In this document: piece after piece, positions 49,321 through 60,863 of the stretch
Layout of the letters: each line of letters opens with the position of its first letter
How positions within the stretch are numbered: position 1 is the stretch's first letter
Origin: Serinus canaria
Lineage: Eukaryota; Chordata; Aves; Passeriformes; Fringillidae
Length of the DNA stretch: 64,000 nt
Direction of reading: 5' to 3'
Assembly (NCBI RefSeq): GCF_022539315.1
Contig: NC_066343.1
Location: 50,701,973 to 50,765,972, forward strand
Made by a program: the position numbers and the translations under genes
The notes under the pieces: generated by a model
What the model was told of the DNA's origin: nothing
What the model saw: only the letters and a program-made list of their open reading frames with translations
Databases searched by the model: none

Positions 49321-49639
49321 TGTTCTGATTTCTCAGCCGTTTTGTTAATAATAATGCTTTAATGCTTTGGTTACAGCACACTCGTCCTTCACGGTATCTT
49401 GCGCCGGGCTGATTTTATGAGGGACTGAACCGCGATACGGGGATTTACACTGAATAGTTCTCATTGTCCAGTCTGATGTATTAAACCACGCCAAGTTTCA
49501 TGGCTACATCGACAGCTCGTTTCAGGCACAAATATTGGGATGTCAAGCTGTCACAAATTCCATCCCTTTCTCTGACCTGCGTCCATGCTATCGCAGTGGG
49601 ACAACGGCCGATGCTCGGGAAAATATTTGTTCCTGAAAA

Positions 49640-49930
49640 TTCATCGACCACACTTTCCCCTCGACCTCCGCCGGCCGCGTGTGAGCACCCGAGAGCGGGG
49701 AGTGCGGCACCGCCACCTCGGCTCCCCGCCTCCCTCCGGCAATGCTGCGACTCCCATCGGCTCCCCGCCGGCAGCCTCCGAGCCGGAGAGCCGCGTCCTC
49801 GGTGTGAGCTTTCTCCGCTTCCTGAAAGGCACCGCCGAGGCGCTTCTGCTGTACGTGCGGCACCGGGCAGACCGGAGAGCAGCGGGGCAGGCAAACCTCC
49901 TCTGTGGCATCCGACGGCGAAAACTTGGTT
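49640..49930. promoter_or_regulatory. Orphan CpG island, second block
   Basis: A second CpG-dense block about 320 bases after the first, separated by AT-rich sequence. A good minus-strand splice donor (CAG|GTAACG, exon end 49947) lies at its right edge, which would suit a transcript running leftward from about 50.2 kb. No known gene was recognised. Confidence 0.5.
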
Positions 49931-52900
49931 TTGAGTTTTCCGTTACCTGTTGACTGGGATCACGCATATAGGGGAAGCTTTCGATATAATGCTGCTTTCG
50001 CTCACTGTAAACCCCACATGTTGCAGTCAAATTCTTACCAGCTGGGAGGGCCAGAGCAGTAAAATCCAGCAATTCTGTTTCATCATAAATCAAGTTTATG
50101 AACTGTAGTACAAGGTATATAACTCTGGAAGCTGAACTTTTTGGTGGTGAATGGCTGTTGAAATATTCGACTGTGACATTGTCAAATTCCCTTTTCCATC
50201 TAAAACGTGACATAAGCTAATTCTTACAGTTATCAGTGCGTCTTGATTAATTTGAGAGAATACCACCTGGCATAAATCGAATTAGACAAACAGACAAAAA
50301 GTTAAAAAAAAAAAAGTAAACCTCGCAGTGTAACGTTCAGAATAAAAACCCCAGGTACTGATACAGCCTACGGTTCTGATCTGCATATTTGTAATCAGAT
50401 GTATGCGGGAGCCTGGCCGTGACACACTGTCACGCAGTGGTAGTCAAAGAATAAGCGACCTCGTTTTAAAAGAAAATGTAAAAGTACCCGTTCAAATTTC
50501 GTTTTTAAGGCCACTTTTCTATCCTTGCAATAAACATAACAAGATCGGAAGTATGCCCGCACAAGACAAATGGCATTCCAATCTTATCTCCTCCTTGCTT
50601 TTAATTTCTTACTGATTTATTCTAGAGCTTCTTAGGAACAGAGAAGCTGAAGGAACAACCCCGTGGTGTCCTCTCATTTGTGCTCTGATGCTGATTTGCA
50701 GTAGATTGAGAGGACTGTTTTTCCTCCCCTAAAATTCAGAATAGTATCTACACCGAAGTTCAGGGTTTCTTTTTTGGGGTTTGAGCGTGCATAGGTAGGA
50801 AGGCTGCCCAGCAATATCTGGAGAAAGATAGCTCAGTGCATTATTTACTGTCAGTGTCTTCATACCTATAGTTATGATTTCTAATTATTTTTCAGAACGA
50901 ACTATGGCATTTAGCAAGACACTGATGATTGTTACCATTACAGTCACAACCACTAATATTGCACTGACTACCAATAAGATGTATCGATCCAGCAGCAGAG
51001 AACACAGTATTCCGGCAGCATAATAGAATATTAGGGTAGACTTCTCTGACTCCCGAGTGTCAGAATACGGTCTCTCTCAGGGCTCAGCTTGTCAAAACTT
51101 GACTAATCAAAGGAAGTGAAATTGAGGACGAAAAGAGTGGGGATTTCGCCAAGTAACTTTGGAGATGGGAGACGGGTTAGGGATAGAATCACGCCTGTGA
51201 GATTGCAGCGGGTATTTGGGCTAGGAAGTAACACCGGTAAGCTGTTAATTTTTCTCCATAGAAATCACCAAAAAGATTCTTGTGAGAAACAGCTGTCAAG
51301 ATTTTATCCCGGGGGAAAGGAAAAAAGAAACCACACTCCACACACCCACACACTACCGCATATAAATAGCGACCCGTTATGTGATCCAAGACTCCCAAAG
51401 AGGTGTCTTGTACACCTAAAACAATTTAGAGATACTTTAAGTTAAATATTGTTTGGTTTAATAATTGTTTCATTTTCCCACCCACAGATACCTGCAGCCG
51501 ATATCAAAAAATACGGAGATGAGCTGTATCTCTCCCCGTGAGATCGGGCTTGCGTTTTGTGTTGTAATGTACTTATTTTAACGTTCCTGCATTCAAACTT
51601 CCACTCATTATTTTTGTGCAGCTGAAGAAAGAGAACAATTTTGAAAAACCCCGACGATGCCCTCAATAGCATCCTTGCCGATATTGATAAACCATATTTC
51701 CCGCCAGAGTTTGCTATCCTGACTCTTGCGTGAGGCTGCGGTGTTACCAGTGCGGACGGCGTAGGCGAAGGCACGGCAGAGGCAGAGGCAGCCTGCCCAG
51801 CGTGGTGCTGCGCCTGCCTCGGCTTGGGGGAAATGGGAGCACGGATGTGGGCAATTTACACGCTTACTTGTTTTGGAGCTCTGGAAACAGACTGTAATTT
51901 CATATGTCCTTAACACTTTTAAATATGATTTTTTTCTTTGTCAAGTACAGACTGACTATCTATGAAGACAGATTTAGATTAGCTCATAAGAATGCATACA
52001 ATCCGGGATAAATGGAAAGAAAAACTGCTATCGTTTGTAAGTTTGTCTTAACACTGTAAAATAAGATCGGGAGTTTAAACCCCTCTTATTCACGTTATTT
52101 CTCGGTGTATTCTGAAGTCGCCCAGGTTCCGCGTGTTTGGGATTTTGCAAGGAAATAGCAAGATTTACTTTCTTTTTTTTCTCTCTCTCTCTTTTTTTTT
52201 TTTTCTTTCTTTCTTTTTTTTTCTTTTTGTCTTAATGGAGCTGACCTCTAGCAGTGGAATCTGCTCTGCTGGAATTAGATATGTTACCATTTTCCATCCT
52301 CGACTTTTTTTCTCCCGTCACCTTTTAGACCAGTTTTGTACGATAATCCATCTTCCAATTCAGCTTGCAGTAGTACCACATCACCTAATCTGTGACAGTT
52401 CTAAAAAATATATCTTGATTTACGTTTGCAAGCGGCTTTGCCACAGCAGTGGTGCTGCTGCTTAAGACCTAGTTTACAAAATACTCTTGCGGTGCCTCAT
52501 TTTTCTTCTGGAGGAATATAGCTCCATTCCTATTTCTGCTTCACAGACGAGAGATCATAACTTTGCTTTACTTCCCCAATAGAAAATCATAGCATTTGCC
52601 TGTTCTTTTATTGTTGACTGCCTTAATGTAGTGTATAGACCATTAACACACAAATATAATCTGTTCAGAAGTTCATCTGGTATGATTAGGCCAGCAGAGT
52701 GCTGGCTGAGCCGATCCTGATGCCAGAAGAAGTAGACAGGACCAGGCGAGAGACAGAAGGCGACCGGGAATAGCTTTATTAGATAAATGAATTAATCTGG
52801 ATCCCAGCTGTATCTGAAATGTTTTCCAAGATTCCTTTCAGAAATCATTCTAGTCGGATGTGGGTTTCCTTAATTAATCACTCATGCCGTTGTATACATT

Positions 52901-53019
52901 ACAGCTCAAGAGTGTAATTTTACTCAGTTGTTTTGAAGCGCTTTACTGTTCCCATCTGATCCGCATTTGTCGATTAAGCGTACAAGGAACGTAACACTTG
53001 TAGATAGGAGTCCCGATAC
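49931..53019. other. Gene desert, no gene seen
   Basis: AT-rich DNA with a long pyrimidine tract at 52169-52231. A short block near 52690-52770 contains an antisense AATAAAG and several CpGs and may be a repeat fragment, but I cannot identify it. No coding exon is supported. Confidence 0.4.
52169..52231 (+). repeat. Polypyrimidine tract (T/CT-rich)
   Basis: About 60 bases of T and CT repeats, including a run of 13 T (52192-52204). Confidence 0.9.
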
Positions 53020-53430
53020 GGGCTCCCCGCAGCACCCGGGCACCCGCCCGACCCCGCCGCTGCTCGGGGCTTGTCCCGGCGGGGCTGGGCCCGCCCGGAG
53101 CGGGGCAGGGGCCGCCCGGAGCGAGGCTGAGGGCCGCCGGGAGCGGGGCTAGGGCCGCCCGGAGCGGGGCTGAGGCTGCCCGGAGCCCGCCCGGAGCGAG
53201 GCTGAGGCCGCCCGGAGGCCGCCCGGAGCCCGCCCAGAGCGGGGCTGGCGCTGGCGGCGCCGCCTCCCGCCGTGCCTCCCGCGGGCCGCCCGGGATCGAT
53301 GCCGTTCCGGGGCGCGGCCAGCACCGCCCCGCCCGCCGGGGCAGGGCCTGAGGCGGGGCCGCCCGGCCCCTTCGGCCCCGGCCCGCCCGGGCCCGCCCCG
53401 CCGCGCCGCGGGTGCCCGGGGACGTCTCGC
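53020..53430. promoter_or_regulatory. Orphan CpG island built largely of a GC-rich minisatellite
   Basis: The most GC-rich block of the window. Its left half is an array of imperfect repeats (see 53070-53240). The right half is a non-repetitive CpG island containing 'gcccggccccttcggccccg'. Open frames on both strands are Gly/Pro/Ala/Arg-rich and not credible as proteins. Function unknown. Confidence 0.6.
53070..53240 (+). repeat. GC-rich minisatellite, units of about 18-25 bp
   Basis: Units such as GCCGCCCGGAGCGRGGCTGA recur about seven times with length variation and partial units (GCCCGGAGCCCGCCCGGAGC). Confidence 0.85.
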
Positions 53431-53559
53431 TTCATCTGTCACCAGCTCTGCTCGCCTGCCCAGCTGTCAAAACAGGGGGTGTCTTTTTCATTCCAGCTCA
53501 CAAAGTACCAAAGGGGAAAGGGGCTTTAATGCCTGTGTTTGGACACAAGCAATTATCCC

Positions 53560-53935
53560 TAATTATTGTTTTTCTTTTGAGCCTGCCCGTCCTGCTGGAG
53601 AGCCAGCAGATGAGCATGCCCTAATCCTCCCCAGTCGGTTGATCTCAGTGGGTTTTGCGGGACAAACCGGGCGAGAAGGCTTCGTAGCTTTCATCTCGAT
53701 GTGAGTTTTGAACTGATTGAAACTCATTGCGATGGAAGAATTAACCTCGGAGCCCAGGCTTTCAATGGCCCCTGATAAGAGATTATACGTGTTGATGGCA
53801 AGCTTTTCTTGGCAAAATGTTTTCAAAGGACTCGGAGCTGTTAAATCAAAGCCCTATTGAATTGCTGGTAGGCCCCTCAGAGCTCTCCCTCCTTCTTCAT
53901 TCCCCGGTACTGTGTGTTGGTAATTACCGGCAGGG
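53560..53935. promoter_or_regulatory. Candidate conserved non-coding element (enhancer-like)
   Basis: AT/GC-balanced, repeat-free sequence beside a CpG island. It has clustered factor-like motifs: GATA-like 'ctgataaga' near 53772-53780, homeodomain-like 'gaattaacc' near 53738, and 'ggtaattaccgg' near 53919-53930, itself a near palindrome. Its location in the expected TMEM174-FOXD1 interval would suit a FOXD1-landscape enhancer. Conservation is not testable here, so this is a guess from composition and context. Confidence 0.3.
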
Positions 53936-54905
53936 GTGGGAGAAGGAAAACAGAAAATCCTCTCGGAGGTACACACACATGCGCACAAAGGTGATGGGCA
54001 ACATCAGGCAGAGAACTATGAGGAAGACAGAGGAAAATTTCTTAATTCCATGGAGGATAACTCTATAAACAAGCCAGTGCAAGACTGATCCTTTTCTGCT
54101 GCAGTCTCATCTCATATATCTTCCCCATCATTTTGTAAGGTTGCAATAGCATTCCAAGGAATCATGCTTCCATGTTACTTTCTCAATAATTCATCCTCTT
54201 ACATGTATGGAAAAGAAATAGGAAATAGGAAAACCCCAAAAAAGCTAGAAGCTATGAGGAACTTTCAGCCACATGGATCTATGGGTGTAAGAAAACCTAG
54301 GTAATGCTTAAAAGGAAGAATCATGATAAGTCCTTTATAAAGGAGAGATACTTATTTTCAAGTTTGCTTCTTCCTTACCTGTACAAAGTGTGTGTCCTGG
54401 ACTCTGGAATTACACATATTGGTAAAGAATTGCCATATTTATGAAATCTGGGTCATATTTTGAACTTTGAAAAAACCTGCATACAAAACTGAAAGTTGTT
54501 TGCTTCCACCACTCTTATGAATTAGGAAATCTTTGTTTGATGCACCCTAGCTTTTGTAAATGAATGTGTATTTGTTCAGAGGCAGATCTGGGGTAATGGA
54601 TGTGATTCTTATTTTAACAGTGAAATACTAAGGTCTAACAGAAGAAAATCTTCCAGGAAATAGAGGTGGAGATAAGGATTTTCCATTGGAAAGACAGTCC
54701 ACTTCAAGATAAATGCTGACAAGGCACTCACTGCAGAAAAGTGTTGAGCTGGAGAAAAAAATCTCCTGGCACACAGGGAGAGATGTTTGGATGACCCAAA
54801 TTGTGTTTACTTACTATGCAGGGCCATGGGGCAGTGTTATTACATTGATGTGTTGATTGGTTGATGAGAAAAAGAAAGCATTGAAATCCAAGACCAGAAA
54901 CATAT

Positions 54906-54928
54906 AAACAAACAAACAAACAAACAAA
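54906..54928 (+). repeat. (AAAC)n microsatellite
   Basis: Five to six AAAC units. Confidence 0.95.
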
Positions 54929-56790
54929 ATAATTTTAGGGATGCTACTGACAGTAAAATATTACCTTCTCCACTACATTAGCCTGTAGTGGCAATGAGGA
55001 GGTAGCGTAAGCAGTGGCAATATGGAGAAAGACAAACAGCTTGATGGGTAAGATATCTGGACACTGCCTTAGAGAGGGGAGGCCAGCACGGGCAGGAGCT
55101 GGAGTGCTGTAAACCCAGACAACAACCTATGGAGGTATTAGACCCAGGTGCCTCAGCTGATGCTCCAACTGACAGAGGAAGCCTGGGTTCCAAGCTATTC
55201 AAAGTATGTGCTGCAGGCTGGTAGTCATACTACCCAGACCATCAGTTTTTAAAGTTTACTGTTTATGGTGTTTGCTTTTTCTCTTTAATAACACTCCACA
55301 TTTTTAGAGCTTTATGTTTAAAATATTTTCTTGTGAGGGAACATATTTGGGCTTAGAATGATCTACTGAATACTGGTTTGCCTTGTCTTCCAAGATCCTG
55401 ATCCAAGTTCTAGTTACAGTAATTTACTGAAATGACCTTGAGATCAGCCCTTTACAATGCTTGGTGTTTGCCAGAAAATAAACATGCAATATTTTTTTTC
55501 CCTTTATTTAGAAGCTTAAGCCAAAATAGTTAAATAATATAACTAAACTGCAATTACCTCTGCATAGGCAGTACAAATGCCAGAACAGTAACCTTTGCTT
55601 TTAATGTGGCATTAAATTGCCACAAAAATCCAAGTTGTTTGGGCTCCCTTTAACTTGTATTTTATCATGGAAATTTCTTGGAAATTTCAGCAGATCTTCC
55701 AGTGAGAGTCTTGATAGCAATTGCAAATTAGGCTTTTATGTTGAAAATTTGTAGGGTTTATTTTCTTGTTTGTTTGCTTTTGTCAAACAACATCTTAACA
55801 ACAGCTGGAATTACAGAATGAAAATTTTGGCTTAGTCACTTCTTACTGCTGACTAGGCCTGTGATTTTTGTGGAGATTCTGTGGAGAATATTAATAGCTT
55901 TACTTGTTTTGGTCATTGAAGTGTTCTGTCAAGGCATCCTACAGAGTTCATAGGCTGTACAGGATCTCAGGGAAGATATATATTGCAAAGAGTTTCCTCT
56001 TTGGTGAAGTGCCTAAATTATCACTAAACCATTGCAAAGCTTATTGGTAAGAATGTATTTGCAGAGTTTATACTCTTCATAGAAGTAAGCAACTGCAATG
56101 TGGATTTTACAGCAACCATAGGATGAAAGGAACCTGTAATAGAATAAAAGACAAGCCTGTAATAGAATAGATAGAGTAACTGTGTAAATATTTGGCAATT
56201 CTTAAGAGTCATCTATGGCTGTTTCACTGCTACTTCAGAAACGCCTGCAAGCCTCAAATAGTTAAAAAGCTGTAAAACTAAAGATTTGGGTTCAGCCCCA
56301 AAGACTTTAAAATTTTTGTACTCAGTGAGAAGCAGAACTTGGATCCAACAAGGAGGTGGTGGTAATATGGTATAACAGCAACATCCTTATTAGCAGCTGC
56401 AGCACACCAGCACGCCAGATGACCAACATCCCAGACAGATGCAGTCTTCGTCACCAAACAGAAAGACTGACAGCACTTAATACAGTAACAGAGCCCCTGA
56501 GATTCTTGGGATCAGGAAGGTGTTTTGGGTTGGTAGTTTCCATGGACTTGACATATTGAAACAATTCTGGCTCTAACAGCCTCTGATCAAATTCTTGATA
56601 TAAAAATAAGTAACTTTACCATTTGTATTTCTCCATCCCATTCATGCCAGGACTTCCAGTGTCTCAGCTGTCACTCTCTTGACTAGCAAATGAGTCCTTG
56701 TTCCTTAGAGCAAGGAAGCCCCATTAGTATTTTCTATTGAGATATTTCATGGACAAACTCAACATGTTGCAGGATCACTGCTGTTCATAT

Positions 56791-56812
56791 AGACTGGTTA
56801 ACCAACCAGTCT
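56791..56812. repeat. Perfect 9-bp inverted repeat, 4-nt spacer
   Basis: AGACTGGTT and AACCAGTCT flank AACC. A further copy of ACTGGTTAAC follows at about 56815. Confidence 0.93.
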
Positions 56813-59800
56813 CTACTGGTTAACTCATAGAGAGAGTGTTGCTACAACTATTTACTCTACTCTTTGAGATTTGCCATCTAATCACACACAGATAGCTACA
56901 CAGCACATTACCCTCCACCACATTTCTCTTTGCCATAGCTCAATAAATGCTCCATTTCTTCAAAGCAATTGCTAGACCATTTAGAATTAAAATTCAATTG
57001 TTTCTCAGCAGGAACAAAGGGGAGATCTTATGTGGAAGTACTGTGTAGGCCAAACATAATTGTCCTTATTCTTTCATCACATTCCTAATGTAATGTTTGA
57101 CATTGTTTTAAGCACTTATTATCACTGAAGGACAAAAAATAGCAGGAATAGGTATCATACATCCTGTGCCAGGTACTTAATATATGGTATTACAGAGAGA
57201 GACACCAATGTTTGTATCTGGAATCTAGTTGCCAAGCATGAAATAATTTTTAGATCAAAGTGAATCCCTATTTTCAACCTCCACTTGTTTTATAATAATG
57301 AGGGAATTTTTTAAAGTAAAAGATAAACGCTATCCTTATGAAGCAAAAATTTGCCTAGGTAAGATAATTGTTTTTCTGTATATCTTCATATAATGTAACA
57401 GGATTTTGGAAAAATGAGCTCAAGGAAATCTGCAAACACTTAAAAGGGGAACCAGACTTTATGGCATATGAGATCCAAAAGAAGAAATATTCTAGCTGTA
57501 GCAGGTGCCATAAGCCACAGAGAAGAAACTACAAAGATAAATTATATACAAATATATCAAGGGAAAGAAATGCTAGCCAGTAAAATTTCATGAAATGAAA
57601 CAATAGAAAGGTAAGATAAGACACACAACAATGGGCTCAGACATTACTCAGTTGTTAAGAGATGCTTTGCTGACACGATGTTATTCTGGCATGCTCATTC
57701 TGGCACACTGTCCACAAGATACATGTCTAAGATGCTGACTAATATGTAAAAAACCTGGTATTCTTCATAGATGAAAAATCTTGGATTAACTAGCTTTGCT
57801 ATTGTGCTTTCTATAACCATATCAGAAGGGAATCTTAGTACAGAATATTTTGCTCAATGTCCCTTACATATAGGTTAGTATATCCATTATATTATTTAAT
57901 TTATTACGTTTACCAAATGTTTCACTTGTTTTTCCACTGTTGTTCTGTTTGAAATAGTAAATTTTAAAAAATAACTAAATACACATTTCATAAAACTAAA
58001 ATCTCTTCCCCTTGCTCATTCAAAAGAATGACTGTTACTGGTCATTTACCAGTACAAAGCTATAGATCTTGGCCAAAGCTGCCTTTTACCCCAAATGCAG
58101 TACTATAACTTGCCTGTGCAGGTTCCCCAAATATCCCTCTATGTTCAGCTGCACAATTCCTATCCACTCACAGCCTTCATTTCAGCTGCAAACGTACTAT
58201 CTCTACTGGCAGTACACAAATGGACATAGGTGTGAACAGAGACACAGGTTTAAAGGATTTATTTAAAGTTTTGAATAGTTTGTCACCTTGAGGGCTTCAG
58301 CTTCTTTAGAAGTTCATTCTGACCTGTTCAGTGACTTACAGGGAGAAGAGCCTTTTCCTTTTTAAAGCTTGGCAGATGACAAGCACTTTCAGATTAAACA
58401 CCAGGACTACAGGAGTAATTTTTCGCCCTGTTTTTGTTTGGTTGTTTTTTTTCTGGTTGTTGTGGTCTTGGGTTGGTTTTGTTTGCTTGTTTGATTGTTT
58501 TGGTTTGATATTTGTTTGAATGGGTGTCTTGTAGTGCTTGTTATAGTCTGTCGTAGTCTGTATCTTGTTGTAGTCTGAATTATGCCTTTTTTTTCATTTT
58601 GTCTTGATAGCACACCTTTATCTCCTCTCACAACACATCCTCAAAACACACCTGTGCAAATTTCCTTGGAAACAAGTGAGAGCAGGATGGGATACAAGGG
58701 GCCTCCAAGTATTAGTGACTTGAGAAAGGAGTGGCAGCAATGGCTGAGTGACAGCAAGTGCTGTTGAAATTCACTGTCTAATGTAGCTATCTGAGTAAGA
58801 CAAATAAATTCATGCAAATATCCTGGTGGAACCTTGAAATCAGGAGAAAGTCTGTTTGAGGGCTTCCATACCCACAGAAATGAGAATTTAGAAACACAGG
58901 AGGAAATCACTGACATCAAATTATGATTATAATATCTATTGAGAAAACACCAAGAGACCTTGGAAATAGAGACTATAATAGCAGAGTGGTCAATATGTGT
59001 GTCACAAACCATGTAGTCTAAGCGGCAAGTGCAGCTCTTTTGCCTGATGGTTTGTGGCTGGCTGTGGCCAAATTCCTATGAAATACAAGACAATAAACAC
59101 TGGAGACCCTAAAGACACCAGATTTATCTTGAGACATATCTTCAAATGCTGCCCGGACATGTCTCCTAGTGGAACAGTGGGACCTCAGCTGGCCTTTGCC
59201 ATATGTCAGGTGCTCTCTGTTTCCCTCTTTTCAGAACTGTGTGATACATGTCTTTCATTTCTCAGTCCCTGAAGATTCTGGCATACAGTTTTTGTTATAT
59301 GAGGTGGTGCTCATGCCTGGCCTCAGGTTCAGAGCTTGGGGGGCTTTGACATAAACATGGCAGTCTGAAGTTCCTGCAGAAAAGCAAGGGGTGGATAATA
59401 TCCCTGACAAATTACCCTGATGGTTCCCTCTGAATCTGAAATGGTGGCATATAATCAAAATCTAACAGCAAGCAGAAAAAAGGAAAAGGATATTCTCGGT
59501 GCTACTTTAAGAATGCCAGTCCAGACTTTCCTCCAGCCTCTACTTGCAATCAATCTTAGAGCTAAGTGGAAAAGACAACCCTCCTAACTAGAATAAATAC
59601 ACTGCAGCATGTTCTAGAGGGAAAAATACTTTATATTCCCTTTGCAAACTTCTAGCTGAAGCTGTAACACAACATGCTTTTCTTTTGTTGAGTTTGGTCA
59701 AATCTTTTCAATAAATTGTACATATGAGATACGTTCAGTTGAAACACTGAATACATGACTCAAGAATAAAGGCATAATTAAAAATAAATACTTCTATACT

Positions 59801-59837
59801 TAAATTTTAACTATGATGCATATCTGTCTTTTGTGTG

Positions 59838-60863
59838 TGTTATTTCTTTGGGCTTGTGCGATACATTTGTGGTAGTGTTGGGGTTATGGTTACAGGGGCA
59901 GCTATCAGAAACTTTTCCTCTATAATTACCTCAACCAAGCCCATGCCAGCTGGCTCCAAGATGGACCTGCCACTGCTGAGGCTGTGACCATCCGTGATGG
60001 TGGTAGAACTTATGGGATAATGTATTTAAAACATGGGGAAAGTTACTGTGCAGGATCAAATTTCAGCCAGAGAAGAAAGGAGTGGAGTTATGTAAAGGAA
60101 AATCATGGTCAGTGAAGAAGGACAGGAAAGAGGTCCTCCATGCGCCAGAGCTGAGATTCGGTCTCTTGTAGCCCATGATGCAGATCATGGTGAGGCAGCA
60201 ATGCCCCTGAAGCCCCTGGAGAACCACAGTGGAGCAGAGATCCACCCTCAGCCTGTGCAGGATCCTGCACCAGAGGAGGCTGTGACCCTATGGGAAGCCC
60301 GTGCTGCAGGACAAATGGACCGCTGTGCAATGGAGAGAGACCAGACTACATAGCAAGATGCTGGCAGATCTTGTGACCCTAAGGGTACCCTTGCTTGAGC
60401 ACTCAGATACTGAAGGACTGTACTGGAAGGGACCCATACAGGAGCAGTGAAAGAGTGTGAGGGTCCTCCTACAAAGGAAGGAGAGGCAGAGACAACGTGT
60501 GTTGAACTGACCATAACCCCCAACCCTCATTCCTCTTCACTGCTGGTGAGGAGGAAGGAGACAGTTTGGGACTAAAATTGAGGCAGGAAGTATGGAGCGG
60601 TGGGGGAAGGCATTTTAAGGTTTGATTTTATTTCTCATTATTCTATTCTGGTTTAATTGGTAATAAGTTCATTTCCCCTAGTCAAGTCTGTTTTGCTCAT
60701 GACAGTATCTGGTGAGAGTCCTTAACTCAGTTCACGAGCCTTTTGTTATTCTCCGTCTCCTCTGCCTCCTCAGTATACCCTGTTGTACTCTGTCCAGCAG
60801 AGGAGGGGAGTGACAGGGAGGCTTTGGTGGGGACTGACATCCAGCCAGGATCAACTCCCCACA
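59838..60863 (+). mobile_element. ERVL-type solo LTR, nearly full length
   Basis: About 1.03 kb, homologous by eye to the LTR at 1-716 and in the same orientation. It begins near 'tgttatttctttgggcttgtg' and runs through 'ggctccaagatggacctgcc' (59951-59970), a TATA-like 'gtatttaaaac', an AATAAG-type signal near 60663 in place of AATAAA, and 'agtcaagtctgttttgctca' (60680-60699). It ends 'ccagccaggatcaactccccaca' at 60863, giving TGT...ACA ends. The flanks (gtgtg / gtggc) are only a weak candidate target-site duplication. No internal retroviral sequence is attached, so it is a solo LTR. Confidence 0.8.

Larger units (their letters stand above)
53936..59837. other. Gene desert, no gene seen
   Basis: AT-rich DNA with an (AAAC)n microsatellite (54906-54928), a short inverted repeat (56791-56812), and GT-rich DNA at about 58430-58570. 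No exon or recognised transposon was found. Confidence 0.45.

Noticed and set aside
48542..49381. 279-codon minus-strand ORF, the longest in the window
   Set aside because: It lies in a CpG island and reads through the CCCT repeat as low-complexity Glu/Gly/Arg. There is no domain, no forkhead motif and no supporting splice or promoter structure.
48542..53624. FOXD1 coding sequence, expected by synteny near CpG-rich DNA
   Set aside because: No forkhead-domain sequence was recognised in any frame. FOXD1 probably lies beyond the right edge.
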